Assembly (NCBI RefSeq): GCF_030056665.1
Contig: NZ_JASHIG010000013.1
DNA from: Flectobacillus roseus
GTDB taxonomy: Bacteria; Bacteroidota; Bacteroidia; Cytophagales; Spirosomataceae
DNA length: 64,000 nucleotides
Reading direction: 5' to 3' (one strand)
This document shows positions 18,401 to 28,300 of the stretch, in pieces. Numbering within the stretch: the first letter of the stretch is position 1; the number at the start of each line of letters is the position of its first letter. The translations under genes were made by a program, and so were the position numbers. The notes under the pieces were generated by a model. That model was not told where the DNA came from. It saw only the letters and a program-made list of their open reading frames with translations, and made no database searches.

Positions 18401-18513
18401 TATTGCTTAGAAGATAAATAATATTGTCCCCTAGATTGGATGTGGGCTATAAGTATACAAAAAAGTATAGTTACAAAGTGGTATTTCATCAATCTATGGA
18501 GTTTGTTGTACAT
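15472..18513 (-). CDS. Y_Y_Y-domain histidine kinase with periplasmic beta-propeller sensor
   Basis: 1013 residues (a second ATG at 18489 would give 1005; both keep the signal segment HFVTILFCILIAHIQS). The periplasmic part (about 30-665) contains repeated propeller-like units (LWFGEQQ, GIWHFDKGGNLLKIY, LYFGGLNGVNII), then the Y_Y_Y domain (about 670-745), a transmembrane helix (about 755-783) and a kinase core. The H-box is HDVRHPI (His at about 818), the N-box NIIFNAIEYA (about 930) and the G-box RGLKIGLSVLK (about 975). No receiver or HTH is fused, unlike classic hybrid Y_Y_Y proteins. The LytTR regulator downstream is the obvious partner. Confidence 0.93.
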   Translation of the reverse strand: MYNKLHRLMKYHFVTILFCILIAHIQSRGQYYLSSKQYGFSSGLGHRHVNSSFIDSKGKKIILTANSMAFFEGNTFKTISYPEAFSSKGFNTICEDNMGNYWVSEAFEWFYSFNIRQTYIYNNEKFIPSKSKLPSSIQIESILSDENRLLLIGTKTGEIYSYSANNNKLSLQKKIGKSPIKLLYAKQNKIVFCEEKGTLEDDNIQLINYTGKVLFQEKLLNKFCVSVQSVADELYAVFDGRTQMEVVKLGTNVSFYSSKNHSYSYLTGLVYEPKFKSLIFYNNDKISFLGANLEILYTHDFPFSIHHITPDGHGNLFMSTDNGLVIVRIQKGVINTLLYNPNPEDNQDNYSCRQIYKLDKNTLIVNTNQCRQVVNLRTGKSEKLPTLNSNLQNDFILSILRDKQGNLWFGEQQLVTTDLVTKVNRSYFANYETRIWSMTEYKQGLLLGFEKKGIGYFDKSNGSINYFDGKQPQELASATVYDFLKLKDKVFIASSSGLYILDNNGDIKQIPYPVGQKKATYDINIFDKKQANMLSLSTEEGILLLDMATLKVRQFIQDKHFAKVKFLSCYETQNGYWASSEQGIWHFDKGGNLLKIYTELDGLTNNECNTLAHFQDEEGTLYFGGLNGVNIIKPEAFANQPKEGVMSIRDIRIFDKQELVSTIPVLSGNNITLKTSENSIELEADFDDYMYDCEKQFYYTVGQEEKNWAPFVAKNFRIDNLPYGESLIHLKVVACNNFANSNIHTIKVFRAYPLYYRWYFWVMVAVLMGLLIWGGFQLYAYNYRMRNLKLKALVDRQTVSLHENLKFRDELLKLLVHDVRHPIISFNNLTDKLNLLIQKQEYERLSLLGTESKSRSENLLWLIDNLILWIQSTNKNETVVYQNHDLIGLIHKIIRSYQNDISVRNLTFVVEPESFLAKIDEKLFVIAMRNIIFNAIEYAKRDTTVQIKISRNTQLVEVTCYNLVEPDTQPRAESRGLKIGLSVLKTILEKQSIELFNDKVDDIYLTRLIIPEK

Positions 18514-18556
18514 GATTTTTAATTGATAATGGCATGATTTGTTTTAGATAAATCAC

Positions 18557-19642
18557 TTAGTTTTTAGAGATAAAATCTTGGGAATGCACTTGTTCTATAT
18601 AGATTTTGGCCACTCTCCGAGCCGCCAAGGGAATATCAGTTTCAGGATTTGTAATCGTTTGAACCACAGTCTTGACATTTGTAAGGCTATGATTATCAAG
18701 ATATATTTGGATAACGACAGCTCTCAAATAAGCCAAATAGCTATTTAGTTTGGCACTACCAACGCCATCATGACTTCCAACAATCCGCAAGGTAACGGTT
18801 GAGTTATTTTGTAGTTGAGTTATCAGTCCGTTCAATTGCTCCTGTGTTGCGGCGGTCAGATAAAAACTCCCTTGTTCAAATGGAATAACAAGATCTGGAG
18901 CGGGGGGTATTATTTTAGGGATAAAAGGTTTTAGCGCTTCTTTTACCAGCATTACAGGAGTTATATCTTTGGGAACTGGTATCTTGGTAGAGTCTATCTG
19001 TAGTTCAAAAGTATGTTCCATGCCCTTGAAAAATTTGTCATAAAGAAACTCTTCGCTATGTTCAAGGTAATTGTCTTTTCGCACCGATACTTCAAAGGAA
19101 CAAAACATTTCGGGAAGATAATCCAGAGGTTCGCCACGCTTCATTTTACGAACATTTACGGCTCCTGTCTTGTTGAGGCGAATAGCGTATTCGGCTTCAA
19201 TGTACTCACCCGTATGTTTGTCTTTAGCCATAAAGGTAAAATAAGGGATGCGTTTCATTAATACCCCAATTTGGTTTTTCGACAAAACAAGAATATTGGT
19301 GTTTTGAGTGTTTAGGATATCTCCTTCTAAAGATTGGTTCTTGATTTCTTGGAAAGATAGGAAAAGATGAGTGGCAAAAAAGCCCTCGCTTTGCACTAAA
19401 AAATGATACTCCTTGTTGTATTCTATTTCTAATTGAACAGAGCCATCCTCGGTTTCTTTTCTCAAAAGCACATTATGGCTTTTCTCTCGATTCAGAATGG
19501 TTACGCTGGCATTCCCCAATATACTTGAGGCCTCGTCCATAATCTTTATATCGAGGTATTTGGTAGTGCCAAAAGCCCATGTACTTGTACAAAGGCTTAT
19601 CACAAAAAGGAATATGTTGATTCTGAATAACACTAGCTTCAA
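18557..19642 (-). CDS. OmpA-like exported protein
   Basis: 361 residues from a TTG start; no ATG precedes the signal peptide (FRINIFLFVISLCTSTWAFG), and GTG at codon 4 is the alternative. The middle is made of beta-rich domains (a carboxypeptidase-regulatory-like fold, DIKIMDEASSILGNASVTILNREKSHN). The C-terminal ~110 residues resemble an OmpA-like peptidoglycan-associated domain (QGSFYLTAATQEQLNGLITQLQ, then VTLRIVGSHDGVGSAKLNSYLAYLRAVVIQIYL). It ends 44 bases before the kinase start on the same strand, so it is probably co-transcribed with it and may be part of the signal input. Confidence 0.8.
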   Translation of the reverse strand: MKLVLFRINIFLFVISLCTSTWAFGTTKYLDIKIMDEASSILGNASVTILNREKSHNVLLRKETEDGSVQLEIEYNKEYHFLVQSEGFFATHLFLSFQEIKNQSLEGDILNTQNTNILVLSKNQIGVLMKRIPYFTFMAKDKHTGEYIEAEYAIRLNKTGAVNVRKMKRGEPLDYLPEMFCSFEVSVRKDNYLEHSEEFLYDKFFKGMEHTFELQIDSTKIPVPKDITPVMLVKEALKPFIPKIIPPAPDLVIPFEQGSFYLTAATQEQLNGLITQLQNNSTVTLRIVGSHDGVGSAKLNSYLAYLRAVVIQIYLDNHSLTNVKTVVQTITNPETDIPLAARRVAKIYIEQVHSQDFISKN

Positions 19643-19765
19643 TAAATTATAAAGATGTTATCAGCCTCGTTGTACCGTAATTTTTCAAAGTAAAGGATTA
19701 TGGGTACTACTTAAGCTATTATTAAAATGAAATTTGTATACTTTAAAGTAAATGGTTATTTGTAG

Positions 19766-19938
19766 GATAAGTTAGTAGGCAAAATAGAATTTAATTTCAG
19801 GCTTTCAGGTATCGGCTTTCGGCGGTGGGCTTTGGGAAAAAGCACGTCTTTGGTTATTAAAAACATATTAACACTCTTTGCCTATTGCCTGTTGCCTTAT
19901 GCCTTCAACAAAAAACTTAAATCTTATTCTGCACGATT
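19766..19938 (+). repeat. Family A repeat, tandem copy 2
   Basis: The core (19801-19830) starts GCTTTCAGGTATCGGC, and the following copy repeats it 174 bases later. It ends with TTAAATCTTATTCTGCACGATT, which inverts the GAATTTAA start of the next copy. The TGCCT run is TGCCTATTGCCTGTTGCC. Confidence 0.7.
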
Positions 19939-19939
19939 A

Positions 19940-20080
19940 CTTAAGTTAGTGAGCAAAATAGAATTTAATTTCAGGCTTTCAGGTATCGGCTTTCGGCGGT
20001 GGGCTTTGGGAAAAAGCACGTCTTTGGTTATTAAAAACATATTAACACTCTTTGCCTATTGCCTGTTGCTAGTGCCTAAA
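19940..20080 (+). repeat. Family A repeat, tandem copy 3 (3' end replaced)
   Basis: Nearly identical to the preceding copy through the TTAACACTCTTTGCC block. It then diverges at GCTAGTGCCTAAAGG, where a family E hairpin begins. The near identity suggests a recent local duplication. Confidence 0.65.
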
Positions 20081-20144
20081 GGGCATTAAGCAAAAATGTA
20101 AATATGTTTCTTCGGAAACCCTAGAAATATTTTGCCTAATGCCC
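20081..20144. repeat. Family E cruciform hairpin with UUCG loop
   Basis: Outer arms GGGCATTAAGCAAAA (20081-20095) and TTTTGCCTAATGCCC (20130-20144) differ at one base. The inner hairpin GTTTC-TTCG-GAAAC (20106-20119) has a UUCG tetraloop. It lies 33 bases past the stop of the minus-strand surface operon and may act as its terminator. Confidence 0.6.
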
Positions 20145-20177
20145 ATAACTGATCGATGAAAGTCCAACCAAATATAT

Positions 20178-22376
20178 TTATTGCTTGGTAGGTTCTCTAT
20201 AAATTGATTTTCGTTCCTCGATTGGGCTTTCGTTATTTTTGCTGTCTAACACCGTAACAGAATACACATAAATTGTATTTGAAGTCACTTTATTATCCTC
20301 ATATTCAAAGTTGCCGTTGGCAAGTGTTGCAATAACTTTAAAATTCACATCTGTAGGTAATTTTCTATAAATTTTATAGCCTTTTACATCTCCAACTTCC
20401 ACACTTGGCCACGAAATACGAATGGTTTTTGATAGATTTTTCAGGGTAATATCCGTAATAGCATTCAATACATCTTTAGGCTTTTCTATTTTCACAACTG
20501 TTTCGGGTGTGAAAGCCGAGGTGTCGTTTTTGATAGATAGTGCGGCTACTCTATACAAATATTCAATTCCTGGCTCAAAAGTACTATCAATAAAGTTAGC
20601 ATAATTCAGGGCTTTTGAGTGCAGATTTTTGAAGGCTTTTTCACCTTTTGTTTTACGTTGTACAACATATCCTGCTATGAAGTCATCATTAAGTTTTACA
20701 TCATTCCAAGTTAGGTGTGCTTCTCCGTTGATGATTTCTGAATTGACAAAACTTGGCGCTTGAAAACTCTCTTTCTTGATAGGCGTATACATCACCTTTG
20801 GTGATAAATCACTAGTATCTTGTGTAGGATTGATGGCCATAATGGCATAATAATAAGTTACTCGTCCTGTCAGATATCCTGTTGTATCCAAATATTCTCG
20901 TTCTTTCACTGCCGAGCGAATAGGGCGCATATTATTGGGACTGGTTCCTCTGTACACAAAATAGCTATGAATTAGGTTTTCGTTCGCCATTTCCCATTTC
21001 AATCTTGCATGAGGACCTTCATTGGTCACAGTTAGATTAAATGGCGCCGTAGGTCTTGAAAATTTACCGCAAGTCATTGTGGCAGAAGCAGGTATATCTT
21101 GTTGTAAGTCTTGCAAAGGAATAAACACAGGACGTACAAAATAGGTAAACATTGTACCCATTGGATATACCTCTGTATCTACATATTTGGTTGCTGATAT
21201 AGGTAATACCTGAATTACTTTTTGTGGCATATCAGGACTACTTTTTGAAATTTCGATCCCTGAATAATAAGCCTTGTTGGGAAGTTTTTTCCACTGCAAA
21301 ATAATCGAATTAGTAGAATCTGAAGCAGTTACGCTGTAAATGAGCTCCACGCTGCCATTATGAGCAATAACACCACGGGCAATTTTAGAGGTATCGCCAG
21401 TATTATAGATTTCATCTTGGGGAATAACCATAGTTTCGACCAAATCATCGTGTTTTCCTGCAATTCTAGCAAAAAGAATTTGTTTACCCTCTGGTGTTAC
21501 ATTAGCGATTTTCTTTTCCAGTAATATCCAAGACGCATTGTTATTTTTGCGATAATACACATTGAATCTTGTCGAAAATTCATCCACAGGGTGCACCGCC
21601 AATAGAGATTCATTTTTGAGGTAAATCTCTTTTACTTTTTGATAAGTAGTTTCATCAACACGCTGATTACCATTGTCTGGTGCCTGTTTGAAGGTATCTT
21701 CTAGTAACTTAGCCAAACGTACCTGCTCGGCAGAGTTATCTACATATTGAGGTGTTTGGATATCCCACTGAAAGAAAATAGAAGTATCTGTACCTGAAAT
21801 TTTAGAAATTTGAGGAGTCAGTTGTTTCAAGAAATAGTTTTTAGGATTATGAAAAACCTCAGCCTCACCAATAAGCGTTTCTTGTTTATTGATTACCTCG
21901 TAAACAGCGTAGTTATAAAACTCATTTTTGGTGGCTGAGTTATCCAAAAAAGCAAATCCGAAAGCTTGTAAGAACTCAATTTTTAGCTCGGCAAACAAGG
22001 AGATACTTTTGTAGGTTGGATTGCTGTTGAAAAAGGCTATCGTTTGTGATGGCGCTGTGATTTTTTTCATTCTTTCAAAATCTTTCAGCTCATTACGGCC
22101 AACAGTTTCTGCAATTTCGTCATATTTTTGAGCCATTTGCATCGTTCCTATGGTTTTGTAGGCATTGTCAGTGGGCTTTTTTCTTTTGACAATAAATTTA
22201 GATTTACCTACCACTTTATTAGTGAGGTAGTCAACATTAAATCGAACATACACCCCTTTTGGCGAAGAGAGGGCAGAAAGAGGGCTCGTTTGTGCCTTCA
22301 AAACTGAAGGCACAAAAAGAGCGATTATGGCAAAAAGAATACAATGTCTTTTCATGTAATTAAATATCTGTTGCAT
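20178..22376 (-). CDS. Secreted fibronectin type III-repeat protein
   Basis: 732 residues (an ATG at 22355 is an equally good start and gives 725). Signal peptide KRHCILFAIIALFVPSVLKAQ. The second half contains four or five fibronectin type III-like domains (e.g. FNLTVTNEGPHARLKWEMANENLIHSYFVYRG; APSFVNSEIINGEAHLTWNDV; ITDITLKNLSKTIRISWPSVEVGDVKGYKIYRK). The first 340 residues also look beta-rich. No T9SS sorting domain or lipobox is visible, so it may be periplasmic, or released through its partners. It is the last gene of the surface operon, 18 bases after the giant gene. Confidence 0.8.
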   Translation of the reverse strand: MQQIFNYMKRHCILFAIIALFVPSVLKAQTSPLSALSSPKGVYVRFNVDYLTNKVVGKSKFIVKRKKPTDNAYKTIGTMQMAQKYDEIAETVGRNELKDFERMKKITAPSQTIAFFNSNPTYKSISLFAELKIEFLQAFGFAFLDNSATKNEFYNYAVYEVINKQETLIGEAEVFHNPKNYFLKQLTPQISKISGTDTSIFFQWDIQTPQYVDNSAEQVRLAKLLEDTFKQAPDNGNQRVDETTYQKVKEIYLKNESLLAVHPVDEFSTRFNVYYRKNNNASWILLEKKIANVTPEGKQILFARIAGKHDDLVETMVIPQDEIYNTGDTSKIARGVIAHNGSVELIYSVTASDSTNSIILQWKKLPNKAYYSGIEISKSSPDMPQKVIQVLPISATKYVDTEVYPMGTMFTYFVRPVFIPLQDLQQDIPASATMTCGKFSRPTAPFNLTVTNEGPHARLKWEMANENLIHSYFVYRGTSPNNMRPIRSAVKEREYLDTTGYLTGRVTYYYAIMAINPTQDTSDLSPKVMYTPIKKESFQAPSFVNSEIINGEAHLTWNDVKLNDDFIAGYVVQRKTKGEKAFKNLHSKALNYANFIDSTFEPGIEYLYRVAALSIKNDTSAFTPETVVKIEKPKDVLNAITDITLKNLSKTIRISWPSVEVGDVKGYKIYRKLPTDVNFKVIATLANGNFEYEDNKVTSNTIYVYSVTVLDSKNNESPIEERKSIYREPTKQ

Positions 22377-22394
22377 TAGCTATGTCTCTCAAAA

Positions 22395-25300
22395 TTATTT
22401 TCCGTTGGTTCCTGTTGCCCAAATGGCATCTTCTGGTAAATATACGGTGATATTGCCTGGTGTTTTGGTTCTGATATTCTTATACAGCACAAGATTACCA
22501 TCGTTTTGTAGTAATAACACAGTATCACTTCCACCTTTTCCATTGGTACCTGAAGCCCATTTGGGTTTATCATCACTTGTATATGCCACAAGATTTCCAT
22601 CTCTCTGAACATATAGGAGGCTTACACCTTTTCCATTGGTACCAGCTGCCCATAGTACTGTAGAACCTTTTTCTAATACCACATTTCCATCGTTTTGAAC
22701 TGTAAGGGCATAAACCCCATTGCTTGATTTTAGAGTTTGTCCTCGATTAAGGGAGCTTCTATTCTGGATTCTAGAGTTGATAATTTCAGCCTGCGAGTAC
22801 ACGTGTCTTGTATCTGAAGACCAAATAGCGTTGTCTCCATCTTTGTAAAGCACCAAATTACCATCATCTTGCATGGCGAGTATGCAGCTATTATTTCCTT
22901 TACCGTGAGTATTAGAAGCCCAAACAGCTCTGTCGCTTGAAGTATATGCTACCAAATTTCCATCTTGTTGAACTTTAAAATAGCTTACACCTCTATTGGC
23001 TGTATTAGTTTCCCAAATTTTGTCACCATTTTTTGTAATAGCTACATTACCATTATCCTCTACGATCAATTTGTAAACACCATTTGGTGAAACGCGGCTT
23101 TCGCCAACTCTGAGCGATGTTTCGGCAGTAACAGCACTTTCTGTTGGTACAGAGTTAGATTTGCTTGGTGCGTTTGTGCCAGGGCCAGTTCCACCAATAT
23201 AGGCTTTCCAACCAGTCACTTCTCTTGGTCCTTTTTCTTGGTAAGTTACCCCAAACTGACCTTCCAAACAAAGTTTAACAAATCGGTCAATTGAGCCTTC
23301 TGGGTATGGAATTTCAATTCGTTTCCAACATCTCCATGAGGTTCCATCGCAACAAGTAATACATCTTTTGCCCCATTTGATACCTGTGATACTGTAGTCG
23401 TTACATTGTTTATCTTCGTATCTACCAGCGCCGATTTCGAGTTTACCACGACCAATTGCTCTAAAGTTCCAACCTAGTTCGTTGGTACGTCCGCCACCTA
23501 GTTCAAGCATTGCGTCGAGTTTCCCACCCATATTAAATCCTAGTACAGAGGCTTTTCCTTCTGCTTCTACTTTTGCCATGGCATTGATCATAAAGTTGCC
23601 ATTTGAGAAGTTGACACCAGCATTTAAGCGAGTTTTACAAAGAACTTCAGCAGAGTAGGAAACAAAGTCTACACCAAAGGCTCTAAGTCCGCCGTTTTTC
23701 TTTTCTTCATAGCTTAGGTCTAGCCCAACATAAAGAGCAGAAAGTGTTTTGTTGTCACTCTGATATAAGAATCTAGGTAAATTAGTCAGGAACGGAGCTA
23801 ATTCTTTTGGCGCATCACTATGCTTGGTATCGCAAAGAATACCCAGAATAAATGTTCCGTTGGAATTCATGCCAAATAGCTCAGCTTTCACTTTTGCTCC
23901 CAAGAAGAATCCAGCGCTACCTTTGATATAAGCCAAGGCATCGACCTTGACCATTTTGTCTGAAAACTTAAGGTCACAGTTAATTTTACATACGACACTT
24001 GCCGTACAGAAATTGACTTCCGCATTGGCTTCGCATATCTTCTCCTCCTTGGCGTTGAGCATTCCCGACCATAATTCCATGCTACCACGGATGATTGGAA
24101 CACCCCCACAATTGCCCGACACAAAGTCGAGTGAGAGTTTTACTTTTTTGTAATAGGTAACTTTTTCGGGTACACCAGTACTGCGGGCATCACCCAAGAA
24201 AAACACGCTGAATTTATTATCAGCAGTATTAAGGTCAAATCCACCGCCTAGGGTTGTCCATGTGATTGGTCCCATTACGACACCAGTAACTCCAGTAGAT
24301 ACCTTGATAGAGGCTCCCAGTTCAGTACCAAACTTATTATTTTTGGTATCGTTGATAGAGTAATATTTGAGCGTCATGGCGGCCTTTATCTTTGCGCCCT
24401 CAAACTCACCTTCACCTTCGAATCCGATTTTTGAACCAGAAGTAGCAATCTTTACTTTGGCTAAAGCCCTAAATGAAGTAGCGTCAATTTTAATTAACAA
24501 CTCATTCATTTTGAACGCATGTCCTTTTCCATCAAAATCGGCGATGTAGAAGTTTACGTCCGAATCAATATTAATAGACTTGGTGTCTACTTCAACGCCA
24601 CCTGCAAAACCTAATGCCCATTTTACAGTACTTGGGTTGTCTAATGCCACTTTATCTTCAATGGCCTTCAAACTCATGTTGTCGAGAGATGCCCCTTCTC
24701 TTTGCTTTTGCGTATCTTCGCTTGTTACGCCTGTGCGTTTGCCATCTTGATCAATATGTGTATTGGCATTGTTGAACTTGCTAGTACTATTGATTTTTGC
24801 AACCTCATCTTCCGACATTTTAAGCAAGTCGTTGAGCTCACTTTGCTTAAGTGCCGCGCCACGAGAGTATACAATTCTTCGTACTTTGAAAGCTGCTGGG
24901 CCGTACTTGAGTGCATCCTGACTTAGCGAAGCTGAAATAAGGAATTTGCCCGTTGTAGACCATTTGAATACCTGTACTTCTATTGGGAACAAACGCTCCT
25001 TCCAAGAGACTCCTCCAAAACCTTTTGACTCCTCGGTGCCTTTTGAAGCACCTGCATCTTTGGTTGAGGTATCTACATAAGATTTACCATTGGCAATAGC
25101 CTCTTTTTTCTCTTCGTCAGCTTTTTTCTTGGCAGCATCAGCCTCGGCTTTTTTCGCAGCTTCTGCTTTGGCCTCTTCGGCTTTCTTGGCTAATTCATTC
25201 TGAGCAGGCTCAAGTTTTTGGATAGTCTCTTTTAACTTATCACGCTCTTTTTCTTTGTTGGCAAAATTTGACTCGTATTGTTTCCAACGAGCATCGATAT

Positions 25301-28300
25301 CTTTCTCTTTGTTTTTGACTGCATTTTCGGCCTCAACTTGATTTTTCTCGTCTTGTTTGGCTTGCTCAGATTCTCGATAAGCGCTACCTGACTCAGATCC
25401 TTTACGGGTGAGTGCAATACGTTTTACCTTAACTTTTTCTTGTTCTTTACTTAGGTCATCATATTCTTTGGTAAGGTCTGCTTTTAGTTTCTCAAGAGCA
25501 ACCAGTTCTTTTTCAACAGCTTCAAGTTTTTGTTTGGCATCGGTATACTCCTTAGTTCCTTTGTTTACTGCTTGTGTTGCTTGTTCAGCTTCGTTTTTAG
25601 CATTTTGGTCTTTTATTAAGGTTTCCTGCTTATTCTTAGCTATTTCTGCATCTGAGAGTCTTTTGCCAAACTTATCAGTCGAGTCGGTTGAGGTGGTTTT
25701 AAGCGGAGATTCGTCCCATTCGATACGTAATGAACCTTCTACCTCATAACTTTTATCATCGACGTTACCTTTGATGGTAATATTTTTCTTACCAACCGTT
25801 TTGAAACGCAAACTACCAAATCTTAGCCCATCTTTGGATGTACTCAGGTCAATGTTAGGATATACAGCACCGCCAACTACCGAGAAACCAAGAGAGTTGA
25901 TAATAAGGTAGTTATCTTTGTCAGTATTGATAGTACCACCCAATCCAAAGCCTTTGAATCCTGAATAGATTTGGAAGCTTTTGATATAGCACATCCATTT
26001 ATCGGCTACACCAAAACTCGTAATGGTGTCCGACTTACCGATGATCAGTGTTTTTAAATCAAATTTCTTGTCGATTTCAAGTTTTTCAATCAACAAAGGT
26101 TTACCATTAGACTTAAATCTCCAAACCTCAGGAAGTGATACAATACCTTTCATCGAGATACCCGACTTTTTGAGTACCGCAGATGCAGGGTCAATTCCTG
26201 CTGAAACCACTCCTAATGTAGGACCAATAGGGAATTTGAAGTAGTCCTTGTAAGGGTCTTCTTTTGGTGTTTTATCTGGCTGTCCATTGGCATCTTTTTT
26301 ATCAGTACTTGGTTTGCTGGCTGTCAGGTCTTTCGTATCTTTCTGAGCATTCGCCTGAGGGAAAGATATCACATATTCTTTGGTATCTGCTAGTTCTTCG
26401 AGACTCACAGGGGCAAATGCCAAAAGCATTGGTTCCTTTTCAGGGACTGCGGTCAAGCCATTGTCAAGTTTGGCTAATTCTTTGGCAGCCTCATCTTTTT
26501 TGGCTTGTGATGAATTTTTAGCAGCAATAATATCTTTTAAATCATTCTTATTGGCTTCTTCTACTTTAGCTTTGATTTCTTTTTGCTCAGCTTTAGCATC
26601 TTTTGCAGCCGTTTCGCGTTTGGCAGCATCTTTATCTGAAATTTTGTCATCAAATTTCCCAAACTTCTTCTCTTTATCTGGTACTTTTTGAGAAAGCTCC
26701 ATTTTTCCGAAAGTAATACCCATCATTTCTTTTTGAGTAAATTCCATTTCGGAAGCTCCGATTTTTCCTTCGCTACCTAGTTTAATTCCCTTGTTGTCAA
26801 GGTGTTGTAGACGAATGTATGGCTCACCAATAGGATTACCTTGAAGCGTAATTGGGGCATAACCAAATAAGAGAATTTTGGCCTCAGTCTCAACGAAGTT
26901 TATGCTACTTTGAGTAATGATAGCATTGCCAGCATTTTTCTTGTTCTCATCTTTAAAAACTTCAATATTTTTGTAAGTAAGGGTTTTAGTAGAACCCGCT
27001 GAGAAAATATTAGCCGTTGAATCTTTCCCTAATTTTCCTTTGTCAAGGTAAAGCAAGCCAGATATTTGGAACGTTTTGTCTGTCAACTTCACAATTCTGT
27101 CGACACTAATGGTAAAGCCCATTAGTTTATTAAACTTCGGCATATCCTTATCTTGTTTCACCATGTAGAAAGGCTTTCCACTTGGTTTGAGATATGGCTG
27201 TGCCAACAAGGCTGTGAATGATTGTTTGGTATTAGCGTAATCAGCGTGTGAGAGTTCAACCTCAAACTCTTCTCCTTTAGGAACCGCTACCTTAAATCGT
27301 CCATTCTCATCAGTTTTTGCTTTGCTTCCACTCACAGAGACCTCTACACCTGCAACACCTTTGTATGGGTCACCTGCTTTTCGGCCTTCTCTCACACCCG
27401 GAATGGCAAAAGTACTATCATATACTACCCCATAGAAGAAACTAGTAGGTTTGAGTCTTACCTTAACTACAACTGTATCATTTTTGGTATACTTATTAGG
27501 AAGAGGCGCCGTGATTTCTTCCTCTAAGAACTGAGGGCTAGCAGTGGTGTCATTGCCTACTACCTTTCTGTTGAGGACTTTTATACTAATTTCCTTTTTA
27601 AATGTTTTGGATACGTAACCACCTTTCCAACTTTCCTTATTCTTATTTTTACCAGCGTAAGTAGCTTTTCCAATGATTCGTTCTTCATCCTCAATGTTTA
27701 ATAAGGCGCTAACGACATTCGAAGAGTCATTGGCACTGCGCATACCTGATGACTTGATAATATTTGTATAAGCAATTACCTGATAGATGGTTTCGTGCTG
27801 AAGAATTATACTATCACAATTGAAGCTAGCCGAAGGAGTAAGACCTGGGTCTTTAAAATTGTTTTTGAAAAAAGTATCTTTTTGCTCATCATTTTCATCC
27901 TTAATAAACTTCATTAAGGGTAAAATCTTCTTCTTATTTTCATCAAAGTCTTTTCCAGTGATAGCTGTTCTTTTGAACTTCTTAGGGTTAGCATACGCTA
28001 CATCATAACCATCAAAAGTTACTTTTACAGAATCATTCATGACTTCATTGTCTCCTGGTTGAATAAAGTAAAAATACCCTTGCTTGTTGGTTTTTAAAGT
28101 ACTTCCTTTATACGAAACAGAGACTCCACTAAGTGGTTGTTGATTACGACCATACACACGACCCTCATAATATGATGCGCTACCACTAAGTACAAAGTTT
28201 TGAGTGATATCCTTTTGGTCATAGATCATCGTGTGTTCTACAACATTTGAGGTAATTAATGGATCTATTGCCTTGATTTTGAGCGTAGTTTGTTTTGGCA

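Larger units (their letters stand above)
19643..20177. other. Intergenic region made of tandem family A repeats and a family E hairpin
   Basis: Between the OmpA-like gene and the end of the surface operon. It holds two family A copies at a 174-base period (19766-19938, 19940-20080) and a family E hairpin at 20081-20144. The first 120 bases are AT-rich with no gene. Confidence 0.7.

Noticed and set aside
19832..20089. 85-residue frame across the tandem family A repeats
   Set aside because: The translation repeats because the DNA repeats; other copies of the element break the frame.
26264..26691. Open frames of 85-113 codons opposite the giant gene, including Ser-rich ones at 25408-25749 and 26380-26691
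   Set aside because: They are antisense to the Lys/Glu/Ala-rich coiled-coil region; the Ser/Leu/Phe-rich translations are mirror images of GAA/AAA/GCx codons.
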